From: JBMOKT01 sp049323895
GTDB taxonomy: Bacteria; Bacillota; Peptococcia; Peptococcales; BICA1-8
Direction: 5' to 3'
NCBI GenBank assembly: GCA_049323895.1
Contig: JBMOKT010000028.1
Coordinates: forward strand, 1-61,932
Length of the DNA stretch: 61,932 nucleotides
Under the pieces are notes generated by a model. That model worked only from the letters and a program-made list of their open reading frames with translations. It ran no database searches and had not been told where the DNA came from. Numbering within the stretch: the stretch's first letter is position 1; the number at the start of each line of letters is the position of its first letter. Below, piece after piece: positions 43,048 to 51,737 of this stretch. The position numbers were made by a program, and so were the translations under genes.

Positions 43048-44934
43048 TTAGATTTCCTCATTATTAAAATATTGCTTTATAATAGGATGCTCAGCATTCA
43101 GCTTTCGAGCTTCTCGTAAATGGTGCTCTACTTGCATAGGATTTCCTTCCCTTTTGTATATTTCCGCCACTAATAAGTGAAGTTCAACAGCCTGATTAGA
43201 TACCTGTTTTTGGTCTAAGGCCTGGCTGATTGCGATGCCCTGTTCCTTTATACCGCTGAGAAAAATTTCTTTAGCCTTTTCCAAATCAGACTGTCTGAAA
43301 TATAACTTCCCTAAATTCAAATATGCAATAAGTCTGCCTCTTAACTCGATGCTTAAAATAAAGTGTTTTTCTGCATTCTCCCCATCATCTAAAAGAACAT
43401 ATATATTTCCTAATTGGTTATGGAGCATAGCATCCTGCGGGCTCAACTTTACTGCTTTTTCTAAATTAGCTAAAGCTTGTTTTAAATATTCACGGTCGTT
43501 ATGAGAGATATAGAGGTATAAGTTCTGCTTTCCTTCAAAAGCATATCCTTGGGGATTTATTGGGTAAAAAGCATTGGCCAAATTGTAGCTCTCCGCAGCT
43601 TTTTTATACTGACCAGTATTAGTCTCATCGATACCCTTCATGTATATCTTTATTGCTGAGAACTGCCAAATGTTTAAAACGAGTATAAATAGAATACCGA
43701 TAAAGGTGATTATTTTATTAAATCTATAGGCAGTTCTATTAGTATAATTTAAATTTGACAAAATCCCTGCAGAAGCGAAAAAAATTACAGTTGCTCCCGG
43801 GAAATTCCAGCTGAAATCCATTCCTATGTGGAAAAGAAAGGCTAGAGATGCTGCCATAATATTTGTAAAATTACCGGGGAAACACCCTTTTTTATAATTT
43901 TTTTTAGCTTTTATTAGTACGGATATAAAAAAAGCTGTTAATAATATCAGACCCACTATCCCCGTTTCTACTGCCGTCTGAATATAGTGATTGTGTACAA
44001 AACGTGAATACCATTTATCGTCCATAGGACTTAAATAATAGGCTAGATAAAAAGAACCCAGTCCATAACCAGTAAATGGTTTATTAGCAAACAAAAACTT
44101 GCCCGTTTCCCAAAACGCCAGGCGTCCTTCAGTAGAGCTTGACAATGAACTGGTTCTAATAGTTGATTTGATTAACTCTGGTGGAATATTTTTGTCCTGT
44201 ATGTAAGGCGAGGCAAGCATTAATATTTTTACAATAAGTAAGGTTATCATAAAAAAAATAGTTGTTTTTATTAAACTTCTAAGTATTTCTTTTCTATTTA
44301 AACCTATAAAGATTATAGGAAAGACAATAAGTAAAGCAATAAATGAACCACGGGAGCCAGTTAATATTAATGCAACTGCCAAAAACAAGGAGGAAACAAT
44401 TAAGGCTATGCTGTTATACTTAATGCTATAACCCCAGGCAAGTAGAAATATCATTACTAGATAAATCCCAAAAGGATTGGGATTAGTGAATGTACCCTGA
44501 ATTCTGTTAGCGTCAACAAAACCATACTGAAATATGCCTAATAGAGAAATGCCAACTGCAGTAAATATTACTATGCGTCCAACTCTATAAATGTCGTCGT
44601 TATTCAACTGTGAAGCGTTTAAAAAAACTAAACCATAACAACTAAGTTGTAAAAACTCCACTAAGGTTCTGTGTGGGTTTAATGACCAGAAAATGCTTAG
44701 ACCGCACCAAAAAAGATACAGTAAAAACCACACAAAGGGATTATCGAGACTAAAAGATAGAAAAATCTGTTTCGGGCTATTTTTCAGTGCCAGTAAAGTT
44801 AACCCTGTGAGAATAAATAATACCCAATACATTACCTGGTGGTCAAAACCACCATCGAACAATGCTAATAGATTAATGCCCAGCATCAGAGCAAGAGCGG
44901 AGAGAGAAACTCTGTCTTCATTCACTACTTGCAA
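43048..44934 (-). CDS. O-antigen ligase-like polymerase (Wzy_C) with C-terminal TPR domain
   Basis: A 628-residue protein. About twelve membrane segments fill residues 10-420. The Wzy_C signature is in FVHNHYIQTAVETGIVGL on an outer loop. A run of tetratricopeptide repeats follows (about 430-625: ANAFYPINPQGYAFEGKQ, DAMLHNQLGNIYVLLDDGENA, AYLNLGKLYFRQSDLEKA). The family ligates or polymerises surface glycans, and in Gram-positives also modifies glycoproteins. The start is TTG at 44934, eight bases after GGAGG. It stands alone with a long leader; no glycan assembly genes adjoin it. Confidence 0.85.
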   Translation of the reverse strand: MQVVNEDRVSLSALALMLGINLLALFDGGFDHQVMYWVLFILTGLTLLALKNSPKQIFLSFSLDNPFVWFLLYLFWCGLSIFWSLNPHRTLVEFLQLSCYGLVFLNASQLNNDDIYRVGRIVIFTAVGISLLGIFQYGFVDANRIQGTFTNPNPFGIYLVMIFLLAWGYSIKYNSIALIVSSLFLAVALILTGSRGSFIALLIVFPIIFIGLNRKEILRSLIKTTIFFMITLLIVKILMLASPYIQDKNIPPELIKSTIRTSSLSSSTEGRLAFWETGKFLFANKPFTGYGLGSFYLAYYLSPMDDKWYSRFVHNHYIQTAVETGIVGLILLTAFFISVLIKAKKNYKKGCFPGNFTNIMAASLAFLFHIGMDFSWNFPGATVIFFASAGILSNLNYTNRTAYRFNKIITFIGILFILVLNIWQFSAIKIYMKGIDETNTGQYKKAAESYNLANAFYPINPQGYAFEGKQNLYLYISHNDREYLKQALANLEKAVKLSPQDAMLHNQLGNIYVLLDDGENAEKHFILSIELRGRLIAYLNLGKLYFRQSDLEKAKEIFLSGIKEQGIAISQALDQKQVSNQAVELHLLVAEIYKREGNPMQVEHHLREARKLNAEHPIIKQYFNNEEI

Positions 44935-44940
44935 TATAGT

Positions 44941-45130
44941 AACCTCCTACCTAAGCCGAAAATAAGTTAGAAACCATGGCTTTCACCAAACTTTGGCGAC
45001 TGCGGAAGCCGATGTCGCTCTTATACTTGTTACCTTGTAAAATTTATGCTTTCTGAATAACTACAAGCATAGACTAACCTGTAGTCTTATTCGTTGTATT
45101 ATGTAAAATACCTTCTCGCGAGATACTTAT
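44941..45130 (-). other. Long, possibly structured leader of the O-antigen-ligase-like gene
   Basis: This gene-free stretch precedes the ligase gene on the minus strand. It contains several stems: GCGAC/GTCGC (45018-45014 with 45000-44996), CCAAA/TTTGG (44996-44986), GGC/GCC closing pairs, and farther up a TCTCGCGAGA palindrome (45114-45123) and AGACTA/TAGTCT. The section GGTGAAAGCCATGG just before the ribosome site faintly recalls the 3' half of class I cyclic-di-GMP riboswitches, but the expected GCAAACC and CGCAAAGCC are absent. I leave it unassigned. Confidence 0.35.
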
Positions 45131-45174
45131 AGAAAAAGTGAGAGGACTTAACCCCGCATCTGGATCAAGTCCTC
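45131..45174 (-). terminator. Terminator at the end of the methyltransferase operon
   Basis: On the minus strand GAGGACTT (45174-45167) pairs with AAGTCCTC (45149-45142) and is followed by CTTTTTCT. It lies about 55 bases past the last methyltransferase gene and marks the end of the long minus-strand operon. Confidence 0.8.
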
Positions 45175-45229
45175 AAGTGATGCAATATGTTATTCCAAAA
45201 AACCATACAAAGTTAAATCTGAATGGTGC

Positions 45230-46672
45230 TCAGAAAGTACTTTTCTCTGTAAAAACATCTGTACCAGAAAGCAGTTCAGAGTTTACGCCTAATAAATTCA
45301 AGTACTTTTCCAGATATCTTATAGTAGATACATCTATCTCCGGTCTTTGATAGGATTTTAACATAGCTTCTTTCTTCTTTAAAATATTGGTTTTTATTTT
45401 TTCCTGGGGCTTTTCATAGGGTAACATTGTCCCCCTCAAACTAATGGCAGGCATCCAATGTTCAGAATGCAAAAATTTCAGGGTATGGGTTGTGGTTAAA
45501 AATTCTCCACAGGGCCCTACTTCATTTATAACATCAAAACCTAATCTGTCTTCATCTATTTGGATATCTTTTAAAAAATGCTTTAACATTCCTATAATTT
45601 CCAAATCAACTATAAATTTTTCATAAGACATAGCCATAAAAGTATCCAAAATACCCGCACTATGGATAATAAAATTTATCTTTTCTTGGCAGCTAACCAT
45701 GAGCAGCATCATACTTTCATAACCACTCTGGACATCAATACTTTTTGCATCATTTTTTATTCCCCCGCTGCGACACGGCAACCCATACATTTTAGCCAAG
45801 CGGGCACAGTAAGCTACAATGAGAGCACTATCAGGGGAACCCGCACAGGAACAACATGTTCTCATATCAGCATTACTACCTTGTACACCATAAATCACAG
45901 GGGTACTTTCGCGAATCATCTGGGTAACCACAATTCCTGCCAAAGCCTCCGCATTAGCCAAAACAAGATGTCCGGCAAGTGTAATAGGACCAGTAGTCCC
46001 TGCCATTGGTGCCGGAGAAATAATAACCGGCTGCCCGTATTTAGCAAAAACAAGTATTGTTTCAAGAGACTTTTTGCTGAGCTGTAAAGGAGATGACGTA
46101 CTAATTAAACCTAAAATTCTTGGCTTTTCCGGTAAGAATTCTTTTCCTTCAAATGTAATGCCCAGCATATCCATAACAATTTCTGATTCCTCAAACCCTC
46201 CTGCTCCTCCCATTAAACATTTATCAGAAAGTGTAATTGCAGTATACAGCATTAGGGGGAAACTATGATTAGGATGTAGGTCTGCCGGTTGAACAAGAAT
46301 ACCCCCATTAACATTAAAAAAGCTGCTTTGATGAACCAGCTTCACTAAATTAATATAATCTTTAAAAAAAGCTGACCTTTTTACTCCATCAAAATCTGCC
46401 ATCATAGGAGCACCGTAACCCGGGGCAAATTCTATATGATCGGCACCGAAAGTCATATTATATTGAGGGTTTCTGGCATAAACTGTAAAGCATTGCGGTG
46501 CCTTTCCCACCCAGTGCATAACCTGATTTTCTGTAAAATAAGCAACTTCCCCCGCTGTTTTAATCCCATTTCTTTTGACTATTTCGATAACTTCCGGGTG
46601 ATCCAGCCTAATTCCTGTCTTTTCTAGAATATTCATAGACCCTTGATGGATTTTTATTAAATCATGAGACAA
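45230..46672 (-). CDS. Trimethylamine methyltransferase (MttB) family protein, non-pyrrolysine, copy 1
   Basis: A 480-residue MttB-superfamily protein. Such enzymes without pyrrolysine move a methyl group from glycine betaine or other quaternary amines to a corrinoid protein. Shared family features are AGTTGPITLAGHLVLANAEALAG, DVQSGYESMM and SAGILDTFMAMSYEKFIVD. The frame is open over its whole length with no TAG codon. It is the most divergent of the three copies here, and has a cysteine-rich spot (DMRTCCSCAG) where the others read DMRTMAF or DMQTGTY. TTG start behind AGGAGG. It directly follows the OpuC-type permease genes. Substrate unknown. Confidence 0.85.
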   Translation of the reverse strand: MSHDLIKIHQGSMNILEKTGIRLDHPEVIEIVKRNGIKTAGEVAYFTENQVMHWVGKAPQCFTVYARNPQYNMTFGADHIEFAPGYGAPMMADFDGVKRSAFFKDYINLVKLVHQSSFFNVNGGILVQPADLHPNHSFPLMLYTAITLSDKCLMGGAGGFEESEIVMDMLGITFEGKEFLPEKPRILGLISTSSPLQLSKKSLETILVFAKYGQPVIISPAPMAGTTGPITLAGHLVLANAEALAGIVVTQMIRESTPVIYGVQGSNADMRTCCSCAGSPDSALIVAYCARLAKMYGLPCRSGGIKNDAKSIDVQSGYESMMLLMVSCQEKINFIIHSAGILDTFMAMSYEKFIVDLEIIGMLKHFLKDIQIDEDRLGFDVINEVGPCGEFLTTTHTLKFLHSEHWMPAISLRGTMLPYEKPQEKIKTNILKKKEAMLKSYQRPEIDVSTIRYLEKYLNLLGVNSELLSGTDVFTEKSTF

Positions 46673-46683
46673 CTTTATTCCTC

Positions 46684-47313
46684 CTAGACTCTCAATCCTC
46701 GTGGTGTAACAAAATACTGGATACGACCAATAATAAAATCGGCTAAAAGGGCAAGGGCTGCCGTTGGGATGGCACCGGCCAGCAGTAAAGAACTATCAAC
46801 CATCATAATCCCTTGCTGAATTAAATCCCCTAAACCCCCTCCACCGATAAAGGCTGCCAGAGTGGCTAATGAAACAGCCTGGACAGTAGCTGTTCTAACC
46901 CCTGCCAGCATAACCGGAACCATTAAAGGTATCTGTACCTGCAACAGTATCTGGGAATCCTTCATTCCCATTCCCCTTGCTGCTTCTATCACACTATGAT
47001 CTACTCCTTTAATACCTACATAAGTATTTAATAGAATGGGCAGTATTGCCCTAAGAAATAGGGCAAATAAAGAGGGTGCAAAGCCAATACCTAAGAGAGG
47101 TATGCATAAGCCAAGGATTACCAGGCTGGGTATAGCCTGACCTAAGTTGGCAATGGTCAAAATCGGTCCCTCAAAAAAAGTTATTCTAGTCGCCAGAATA
47201 GCCAGAGGGATAGCCACCACCAAGGCTAAAATAACTGATACTCCTGTCAGCTTGATATGCTGCAGTAAAAGTAATCCAAACTCTTGTTGGTGGGTGAGAA
47301 TATAGCGTATCAT
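46684..47313 (-). CDS. Quaternary-amine ABC transporter permease (OpuCD-like)
   Basis: A 209-residue permease with five or six membrane segments of the glycine betaine/carnitine/choline (OpuC) type. The coupling loop is GVDHSVIEAARGMGMKDSQILLQ. LATLAAFIGGGGLGDLIQQGI is typical of the family. ATG start at 47313 after a G-rich site, one base beyond the sister permease stop. It pairs with the 47.3-48.0 kb permease as the membrane dimer. Confidence 0.9.
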   Translation of the reverse strand: MIRYILTHQQEFGLLLLQHIKLTGVSVILALVVAIPLAILATRITFFEGPILTIANLGQAIPSLVILGLCIPLLGIGFAPSLFALFLRAILPILLNTYVGIKGVDHSVIEAARGMGMKDSQILLQVQIPLMVPVMLAGVRTATVQAVSLATLAAFIGGGGLGDLIQQGIMMVDSSLLLAGAIPTAALALLADFIIGRIQYFVTPRGLRV

Positions 47314-47314
47314 C

Positions 47315-47974
47315 CTATCCCCCCCTAACCATATTTTTGTTTATTAATTGACTATCCGTTCTCCAAACTTCAAGCTTTTTTTGAAGTTTTACTAGCAGCC
47401 AATCTGAAAGAATTGCCAAAATGCATAAAGGAAGTGCCCCGGCAATTATTTTATCAATATCTACAGTAAACATACCCATAAAAATCAGATCGCCAAGTCC
47501 TCCGGCTCCAATGTAGGAAGCAATGGTAGCAATGCCAATAGCCATTACCGTAATCATCCGGACCCCTGCCATTATTACAGGCAAGCCAAGAGGAAGCTCA
47601 ATCATTAATAATAATTGCCTCCCTGTCATTCCCATTCCCGTAGCTGCTTCGATTATACTTGGATCAATTGTTTCAATACCGGATACAGTATTAAGGATTA
47701 TGGCTAATTGGGAATAAAGAATAAGCGCAATGATGGTAGGCTTCATACCTAGCCCAAATAAGGGAATCATAAGAGCAAAAAGAGCTAAGCTTGGTATAGT
47801 ATACAAAACACCTGCAATGCTGATTACAGGTCCCTGTAAAAATTTCCAGCGGGTAAGCAAAATCCCAATGGGTACACCAATGGCTACGGAAACAAGCACT
47901 GCTACAAAAGATATTTTCATATGCTCTAAAGTCAAGCTCATGACCCGGTCAGGATATTGAAGTAAATAGTTCAT
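47315..47974 (-). CDS. Quaternary-amine ABC transporter permease (OpuCB-like)
   Basis: A permease of about 219 residues, a homologue of its neighbour. Coupling loop GIETIDPSIIEAATGMGMTGRQ; IATIASYIGAGGLGDLIFMGM matches the family. The start is taken as ATG at 47974, downstream of GGGGAGGTG, giving a ten-base gap from the ATPase gene; the GTG at 48001 has no ribosome site and would lie inside that gene. Confidence 0.9.
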   Translation of the reverse strand: MNYLLQYPDRVMSLTLEHMKISFVAVLVSVAIGVPIGILLTRWKFLQGPVISIAGVLYTIPSLALFALMIPLFGLGMKPTIIALILYSQLAIILNTVSGIETIDPSIIEAATGMGMTGRQLLLMIELPLGLPVIMAGVRMITVMAIGIATIASYIGAGGLGDLIFMGMFTVDIDKIIAGALPLCILAILSDWLLVKLQKKLEVWRTDSQLINKNMVRGG

Positions 47975-47984
47975 GCTTGTTCTT

Positions 47985-49115
47985 TCACCTCCCCAAACCA
48001 CATTCTGGTTCTAAATATGGTTCTCCTACTATTTTATAAAGGCAATTATAGGTTAACAGACCCACCAGTTTTGACTTTTCGTCGGTTACGGCCAGGTAGC
48101 CTGCATCATTCCTAACCATTTTAGTTAGGGCTTCCTTAAGAGAATTGTCCTGGGAAACAAAAGTTAAGGGTGTCACAATTACTTCTGATACATGGCAGTG
48201 GTCCGGAGACTTTTCTATGTCTTGTCTATTGACATAACCACAGATGGCTCCGCCTTCATCAACTACCACGATACTCCGATAGTTTTGAGCAAATAACCTT
48301 CTAGCGTGCTGGATGGTATCATTAAGCCTAAGAGTACTTATTGATGTAATCATGGCATCTTTTACCTTAATCAGACTCAACTGCTTCAATGTATGATCGG
48401 TTCCGACAAAGTCACGGACAAAATTATTTGCAGGATTGCGCAGGGTAGCTAAGGGGGTATCACATTGGACAATTTTACCATGGTCCATAATAACTATACG
48501 GTCAGCAAATTTTAGGGCTTCATCCATATCATGTGTCACAAACACTATTGTTTTCTTAACCTTTTGCTGTAATTTTATAAATTCATCCTGCATCTGCTCC
48601 CTGGTAATGGGGTCAAGGGCACCAAAAGGTTCATCCATCAGCATGATAGGAGGGTCTACAGCCAAAGCCCTGGCAACACCAACCCTTTGACGCTGCCCTC
48701 CACTTAACTGCCGTGGATACTTGTGCATAGAAACAGCAGGATCGAGCCCCACCATCTCAAGCAGTTCTTCTACTCGGTTCATCTGTTTTTCTTTGGACCA
48801 TTTTTGCAAACGAGGAACTAAGGCAATATTTTCTCCCACAGTCATGTGGGGCAACAGTCCAATTTCTTGTATTACATATCCAATCCGCCGCCGCAGCTGG
48901 AAAGGATCCTGTTCACTGATATCCTTTCCTTCAATAAAAATTTTCCCTTCTGAAGGCTCAATCAGCCTGTTAATCATTTTCATGGTAGTTGTTTTTCCGC
49001 ATCCTGACGGTCCTATCAATACAATAAATTCCCCTGATTGTATTTCAAGATCTACACCATCGACAGCAGCATGTCCGTTAACAAATCTTTTAGTTACCTG
49101 TTCTAATTTAATCAT
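47985..49115 (-). CDS. Quaternary-amine ABC transporter ATPase with CBS domains (OpuCA-like)
   Basis: A 376-residue ATPase. Walker A GPSGCGKTT, signature LSGGQRQRVG, Walker B IMLMDEPFGALDP and the switch histidine in FVTHDMDEAL are intact. Two C-terminal CBS domains (about 250-370: IKVKDAMITSISTLRLND, SEVIVTPLTFVSQD) are usual in OpuCA, where they sense ionic strength or nucleotides. ATG start at 49115 with AAAGGAG upstream. Confidence 0.93.
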   Translation of the reverse strand: MIKLEQVTKRFVNGHAAVDGVDLEIQSGEFIVLIGPSGCGKTTTMKMINRLIEPSEGKIFIEGKDISEQDPFQLRRRIGYVIQEIGLLPHMTVGENIALVPRLQKWSKEKQMNRVEELLEMVGLDPAVSMHKYPRQLSGGQRQRVGVARALAVDPPIMLMDEPFGALDPITREQMQDEFIKLQQKVKKTIVFVTHDMDEALKFADRIVIMDHGKIVQCDTPLATLRNPANNFVRDFVGTDHTLKQLSLIKVKDAMITSISTLRLNDTIQHARRLFAQNYRSIVVVDEGGAICGYVNRQDIEKSPDHCHVSEVIVTPLTFVSQDNSLKEALTKMVRNDAGYLAVTDEKSKLVGLLTYNCLYKIVGEPYLEPECGLGR

Positions 49116-49138
49116 AATTCTACTCTCCTTTAGGGAAA

Positions 49139-49168
49139 GGATGGAATAGCGGGATAACTATTCCATCC
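49139..49168 (-). other. Intra-operon stem-loop between binding-protein and ATPase genes
   Basis: GGATGGAATAG (49139-49149) and CTATTCCATCC (49158-49168) form a perfect 11-bp stem with an 8-base loop. There is no T tract on the minus strand, so it is not a classic terminator. Such stems after a binding-protein gene often protect the upstream message and raise its level over the permease genes; that role is inferred. Confidence 0.75.
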
Positions 49169-49185
49169 CTTACTTGAAAAGTATT

Positions 49186-50109
49186 TTATTTAATCAGCCC
49201 GTTATCCTTCAGGAACTGCCTGGCTACGTCAACAGGTTCTTTTTTCTTTTCGTCAACTTCGAAATTTAAATTTGCCATGGTAGTGTCATCAAGCTTTCCG
49301 GCCAATTTGTTAATTATATCGGCAACAGCAGGATCTTTCTCCAAAAGGTCACCTCTAACTACGGGAGCTGCAAAGTACGGCGGGAAGTAGTGCAGGTCAT
49401 CCTCAAGGTTGATAAAATTGAAAGCGGGTATCCGTCCATCGGTGGCAAATCCGGATATGGCATCAACCTTACCTTCTTTTAAAGCCTGGTACATGACACC
49501 GGAATCCATCCCCTTGGCTTCCTTAAATTTAAAGCCATATTTTTCCTCAAGACCGGCAAGACCATCAGCCCGCGGTATAAATTCTTGGGTAGCACCAATA
49601 ACCATTTCACCTGCTTTGTCTTTTAGATCGGAGATTTTAGTGATGCCTAATTGATTGGCTCTATCTTTCGTCATGGTAATAGTGTAAGTATTATTGAATC
49701 CCCATGGCTCCAGCCAAACTAAATTCCATTGGGCTTTATATTCTTCCTTAACTTTTTCGTATGCTGTCTGGGGATCCGTGATTAAATCTTTTTTGAGAAG
49801 TGCAATTAACCCTGTTCCAGTATATTCCACATAAACGTTAACTTCACCTTTCACCAAAGACTCGTGTACCAGTCCGGTACCCCCTAAACGAAGCTTTTTC
49901 TCCACCGGGTAGCCTGCGTCCTCCATTAGTACTGCAACCATTTCCCCTACAATTAATTGCTCAGTAAAATTTTTAGACCCCACTACAATTTTGGGTTTTT
50001 CTACAGGTTGGCTGGATTTATCTGCAGGTGCCGGTGCTGAACCGCCACAGCCTGCAATTAACAATGTCCCAATCATTAATAAAACTAACAACCATAAAAT
50101 CTTACGCAT
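49186..50109 (-). CDS. Quaternary-amine-binding lipoprotein (OpuCC-like)
   Basis: A 307-residue lipoprotein. Signal with lipobox LLIAGC near residue 21. The mature part is OpuAC/ProX-like: IVVGSKNFTEQLIVGEM, LGGTGLVHESLVKGEVNVYVEYTG split by short gaps, and GKVDAISGFATDGRIPAF. It captures betaine-type ligands and delivers them to the permease pair. Its company with three methyltransferase homologues suggests uptake for catabolism rather than osmotic protection. Confidence 0.92.
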   Translation of the reverse strand: MRKILWLLVLLMIGTLLIAGCGGSAPAPADKSSQPVEKPKIVVGSKNFTEQLIVGEMVAVLMEDAGYPVEKKLRLGGTGLVHESLVKGEVNVYVEYTGTGLIALLKKDLITDPQTAYEKVKEEYKAQWNLVWLEPWGFNNTYTITMTKDRANQLGITKISDLKDKAGEMVIGATQEFIPRADGLAGLEEKYGFKFKEAKGMDSGVMYQALKEGKVDAISGFATDGRIPAFNFINLEDDLHYFPPYFAAPVVRGDLLEKDPAVADIINKLAGKLDDTTMANLNFEVDEKKKEPVDVARQFLKDNGLIK

Positions 50110-50124
50110 TAATTAATCCTCCCC

Positions 50125-51711
50125 TTATTGATTATTTTTAGAAGTTTCAGTTATTTGTCTAGTTGCAATATTCAGAAAATTTATTAAAATTATTTTTGCC
50201 ATGTTCCAGGGATGGGGTATTTCCGGATGAAATTGTGTCCCATAAATTAGCTTATTACGAGCTTTAATAACTTCAATACACACAACACCATCGCTGTCCT
50301 GTGATGTGGCTAAAACCTCAAAACCGGTAGGTACAACTTCTATGGACCAACTATGGTACTGTGGTCCATAAAATGGATTGGACATCCCGCTAAATATAAG
50401 GTCATTTTTCTCAATTGTAATCGGCGGTATATTACCCTTTATCAGTGACTCTATATCTTTGGTGCAGTAACTTCGGCCAATACTCTTGGCAAAAGTAATT
50501 CCTTCCTGTTGGGCAAGCAATTGATGTCCGTTACACACTCCTAAAATGGGGATATCTGTATGCCTAATAATCTCAAAGACACCGTTATATTCAAACCTGG
50601 GCAGCATTTCACCCCAGCGGTCCGAACCTGTAAGAAAGATGGCAACAGGCTGTGGATTCATTTTGTTTAGTAAATCTAAAGAAATTTTATATGCCGGTAT
50701 TTCTACAACCTTAAGTGACCATGGGGGAGCAACATGCCCATTTAAACCCAAAATTGCAGCTCGCAAATCAGTATTTTGATTTTTTTGGTCCGAACAACGG
50801 GTGCCTATAACTAAAACATAGGGATCATTCTCTACCACAGGAACAGGGGGTTGACTCCGTGTGTAAAAAGTCACCTCATGTACCCTGGGAACAGGACCAA
50901 TCCACCCTGTAATATATAGTTTGAAGAAGCGGGCAAAAACAGGATTGTTGTCTAAAACAATATCCGCCCTAAAAGCATTTGAGCCTTCTACACGGGCAGA
51001 AGGAATATCCTCCCATTCCTCGCCATCAATACTATACAACCATAGGTAATTTGATAGTCGTCCCGATAAATCAATACTCCGATTGATATAGTCATATTGC
51101 TCATTCTTTTTACCCTGCCAACCCGCCATCCCACAAAGCAGCCAGATGCGTGATACTTCTACCGGTTTTTCTAATTCAAATTCAATCCAGTAATGCTCCT
51201 CGTTCCCTACCCCTTCCCAATAATTAGTACCGTATTCATCGTAGTCCTGGATATTTTCCAAACCATAACCATGGGATGAAGTGATTTTTACAGCGGGGAC
51301 TCGGATACCGTAAAACTTTTCATTATAAGTTGATTGTACAAAAAACCTAGCAGTTACGCCTCCTATTTCACATCCCCAATTACTTGAATTACCTTTACCA
51401 TCAACAGCCAATACCCTCCAGAAATATTGCAAATTATCATGCAGTTTCATGTTTTTTTTAGGCCTCCATGATGTTACATGAATTTTTTCTGGAATATCTC
51501 GGCATTCAGTTAAGTTTGGGCTATTAAAATCTGGAGTGGTATCTATCTGGAGAGTATATGTCCTCTTCCCCTCCCCCCCTTCACTGTTATTCCAGGCCAA
51601 AACGGGCCTTAAATTAGTTATTGTTTCATCCAGGCGGGGCACTATTGACAAGACAGGTGCAGAGATTTTTTTTACATCAGAACAAAACTTTTCTAAATAA
51701 TTCTCTCCCAA
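50125..51711 (-). CDS. Three-domain protein: Fn3-like, discoidin-like and class I glutamine amidotransferase
   Basis: A 528-residue protein with no signal peptide. Residues about 15-125 look like a fibronectin-III-type domain (PVLAWNNSEGG, YFWRVLAVDGKGNSSNW). About 130-290 resemble a discoidin (F5/8 type C) domain (EHYWIEFELEKPVEVSRIWLL, SNYLWLYSIDGEEWEDI, ARFFKLYITGW). About 300-520 form a class I glutamine-amidotransferase fold with nucleophile cysteine in GVCNGHQLLAQ and His/Glu in GTQFHPEIPHP. No synthetase domain follows, so it may be a hydrolase. The start is TTG at 51711 with AAGGGG eight bases upstream. It is locked inside the quaternary-amine operon; its reaction is unknown, perhaps releasing an amine from an amide or gamma-glutamyl conjugate. 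Confidence 0.75.
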   Translation of the reverse strand: MGENYLEKFCSDVKKISAPVLSIVPRLDETITNLRPVLAWNNSEGGEGKRTYTLQIDTTPDFNSPNLTECRDIPEKIHVTSWRPKKNMKLHDNLQYFWRVLAVDGKGNSSNWGCEIGGVTARFFVQSTYNEKFYGIRVPAVKITSSHGYGLENIQDYDEYGTNYWEGVGNEEHYWIEFELEKPVEVSRIWLLCGMAGWQGKKNEQYDYINRSIDLSGRLSNYLWLYSIDGEEWEDIPSARVEGSNAFRADIVLDNNPVFARFFKLYITGWIGPVPRVHEVTFYTRSQPPVPVVENDPYVLVIGTRCSDQKNQNTDLRAAILGLNGHVAPPWSLKVVEIPAYKISLDLLNKMNPQPVAIFLTGSDRWGEMLPRFEYNGVFEIIRHTDIPILGVCNGHQLLAQQEGITFAKSIGRSYCTKDIESLIKGNIPPITIEKNDLIFSGMSNPFYGPQYHSWSIEVVPTGFEVLATSQDSDGVVCIEVIKARNKLIYGTQFHPEIPHPWNMAKIILINFLNIATRQITETSKNNQ

Positions 51712-51737
51712 ATGAGTTATCCCCTTCCTTAAATCTT

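Noticed and set aside
45662..46087. A 141-codon plus-strand frame opposite MttB copy 1; a similar 142-codon frame lies at 48721-49149 opposite the ABC ATPase.
   Set aside because: Both lie wholly inside recognised genes on the other strand and show no domain or start signal.
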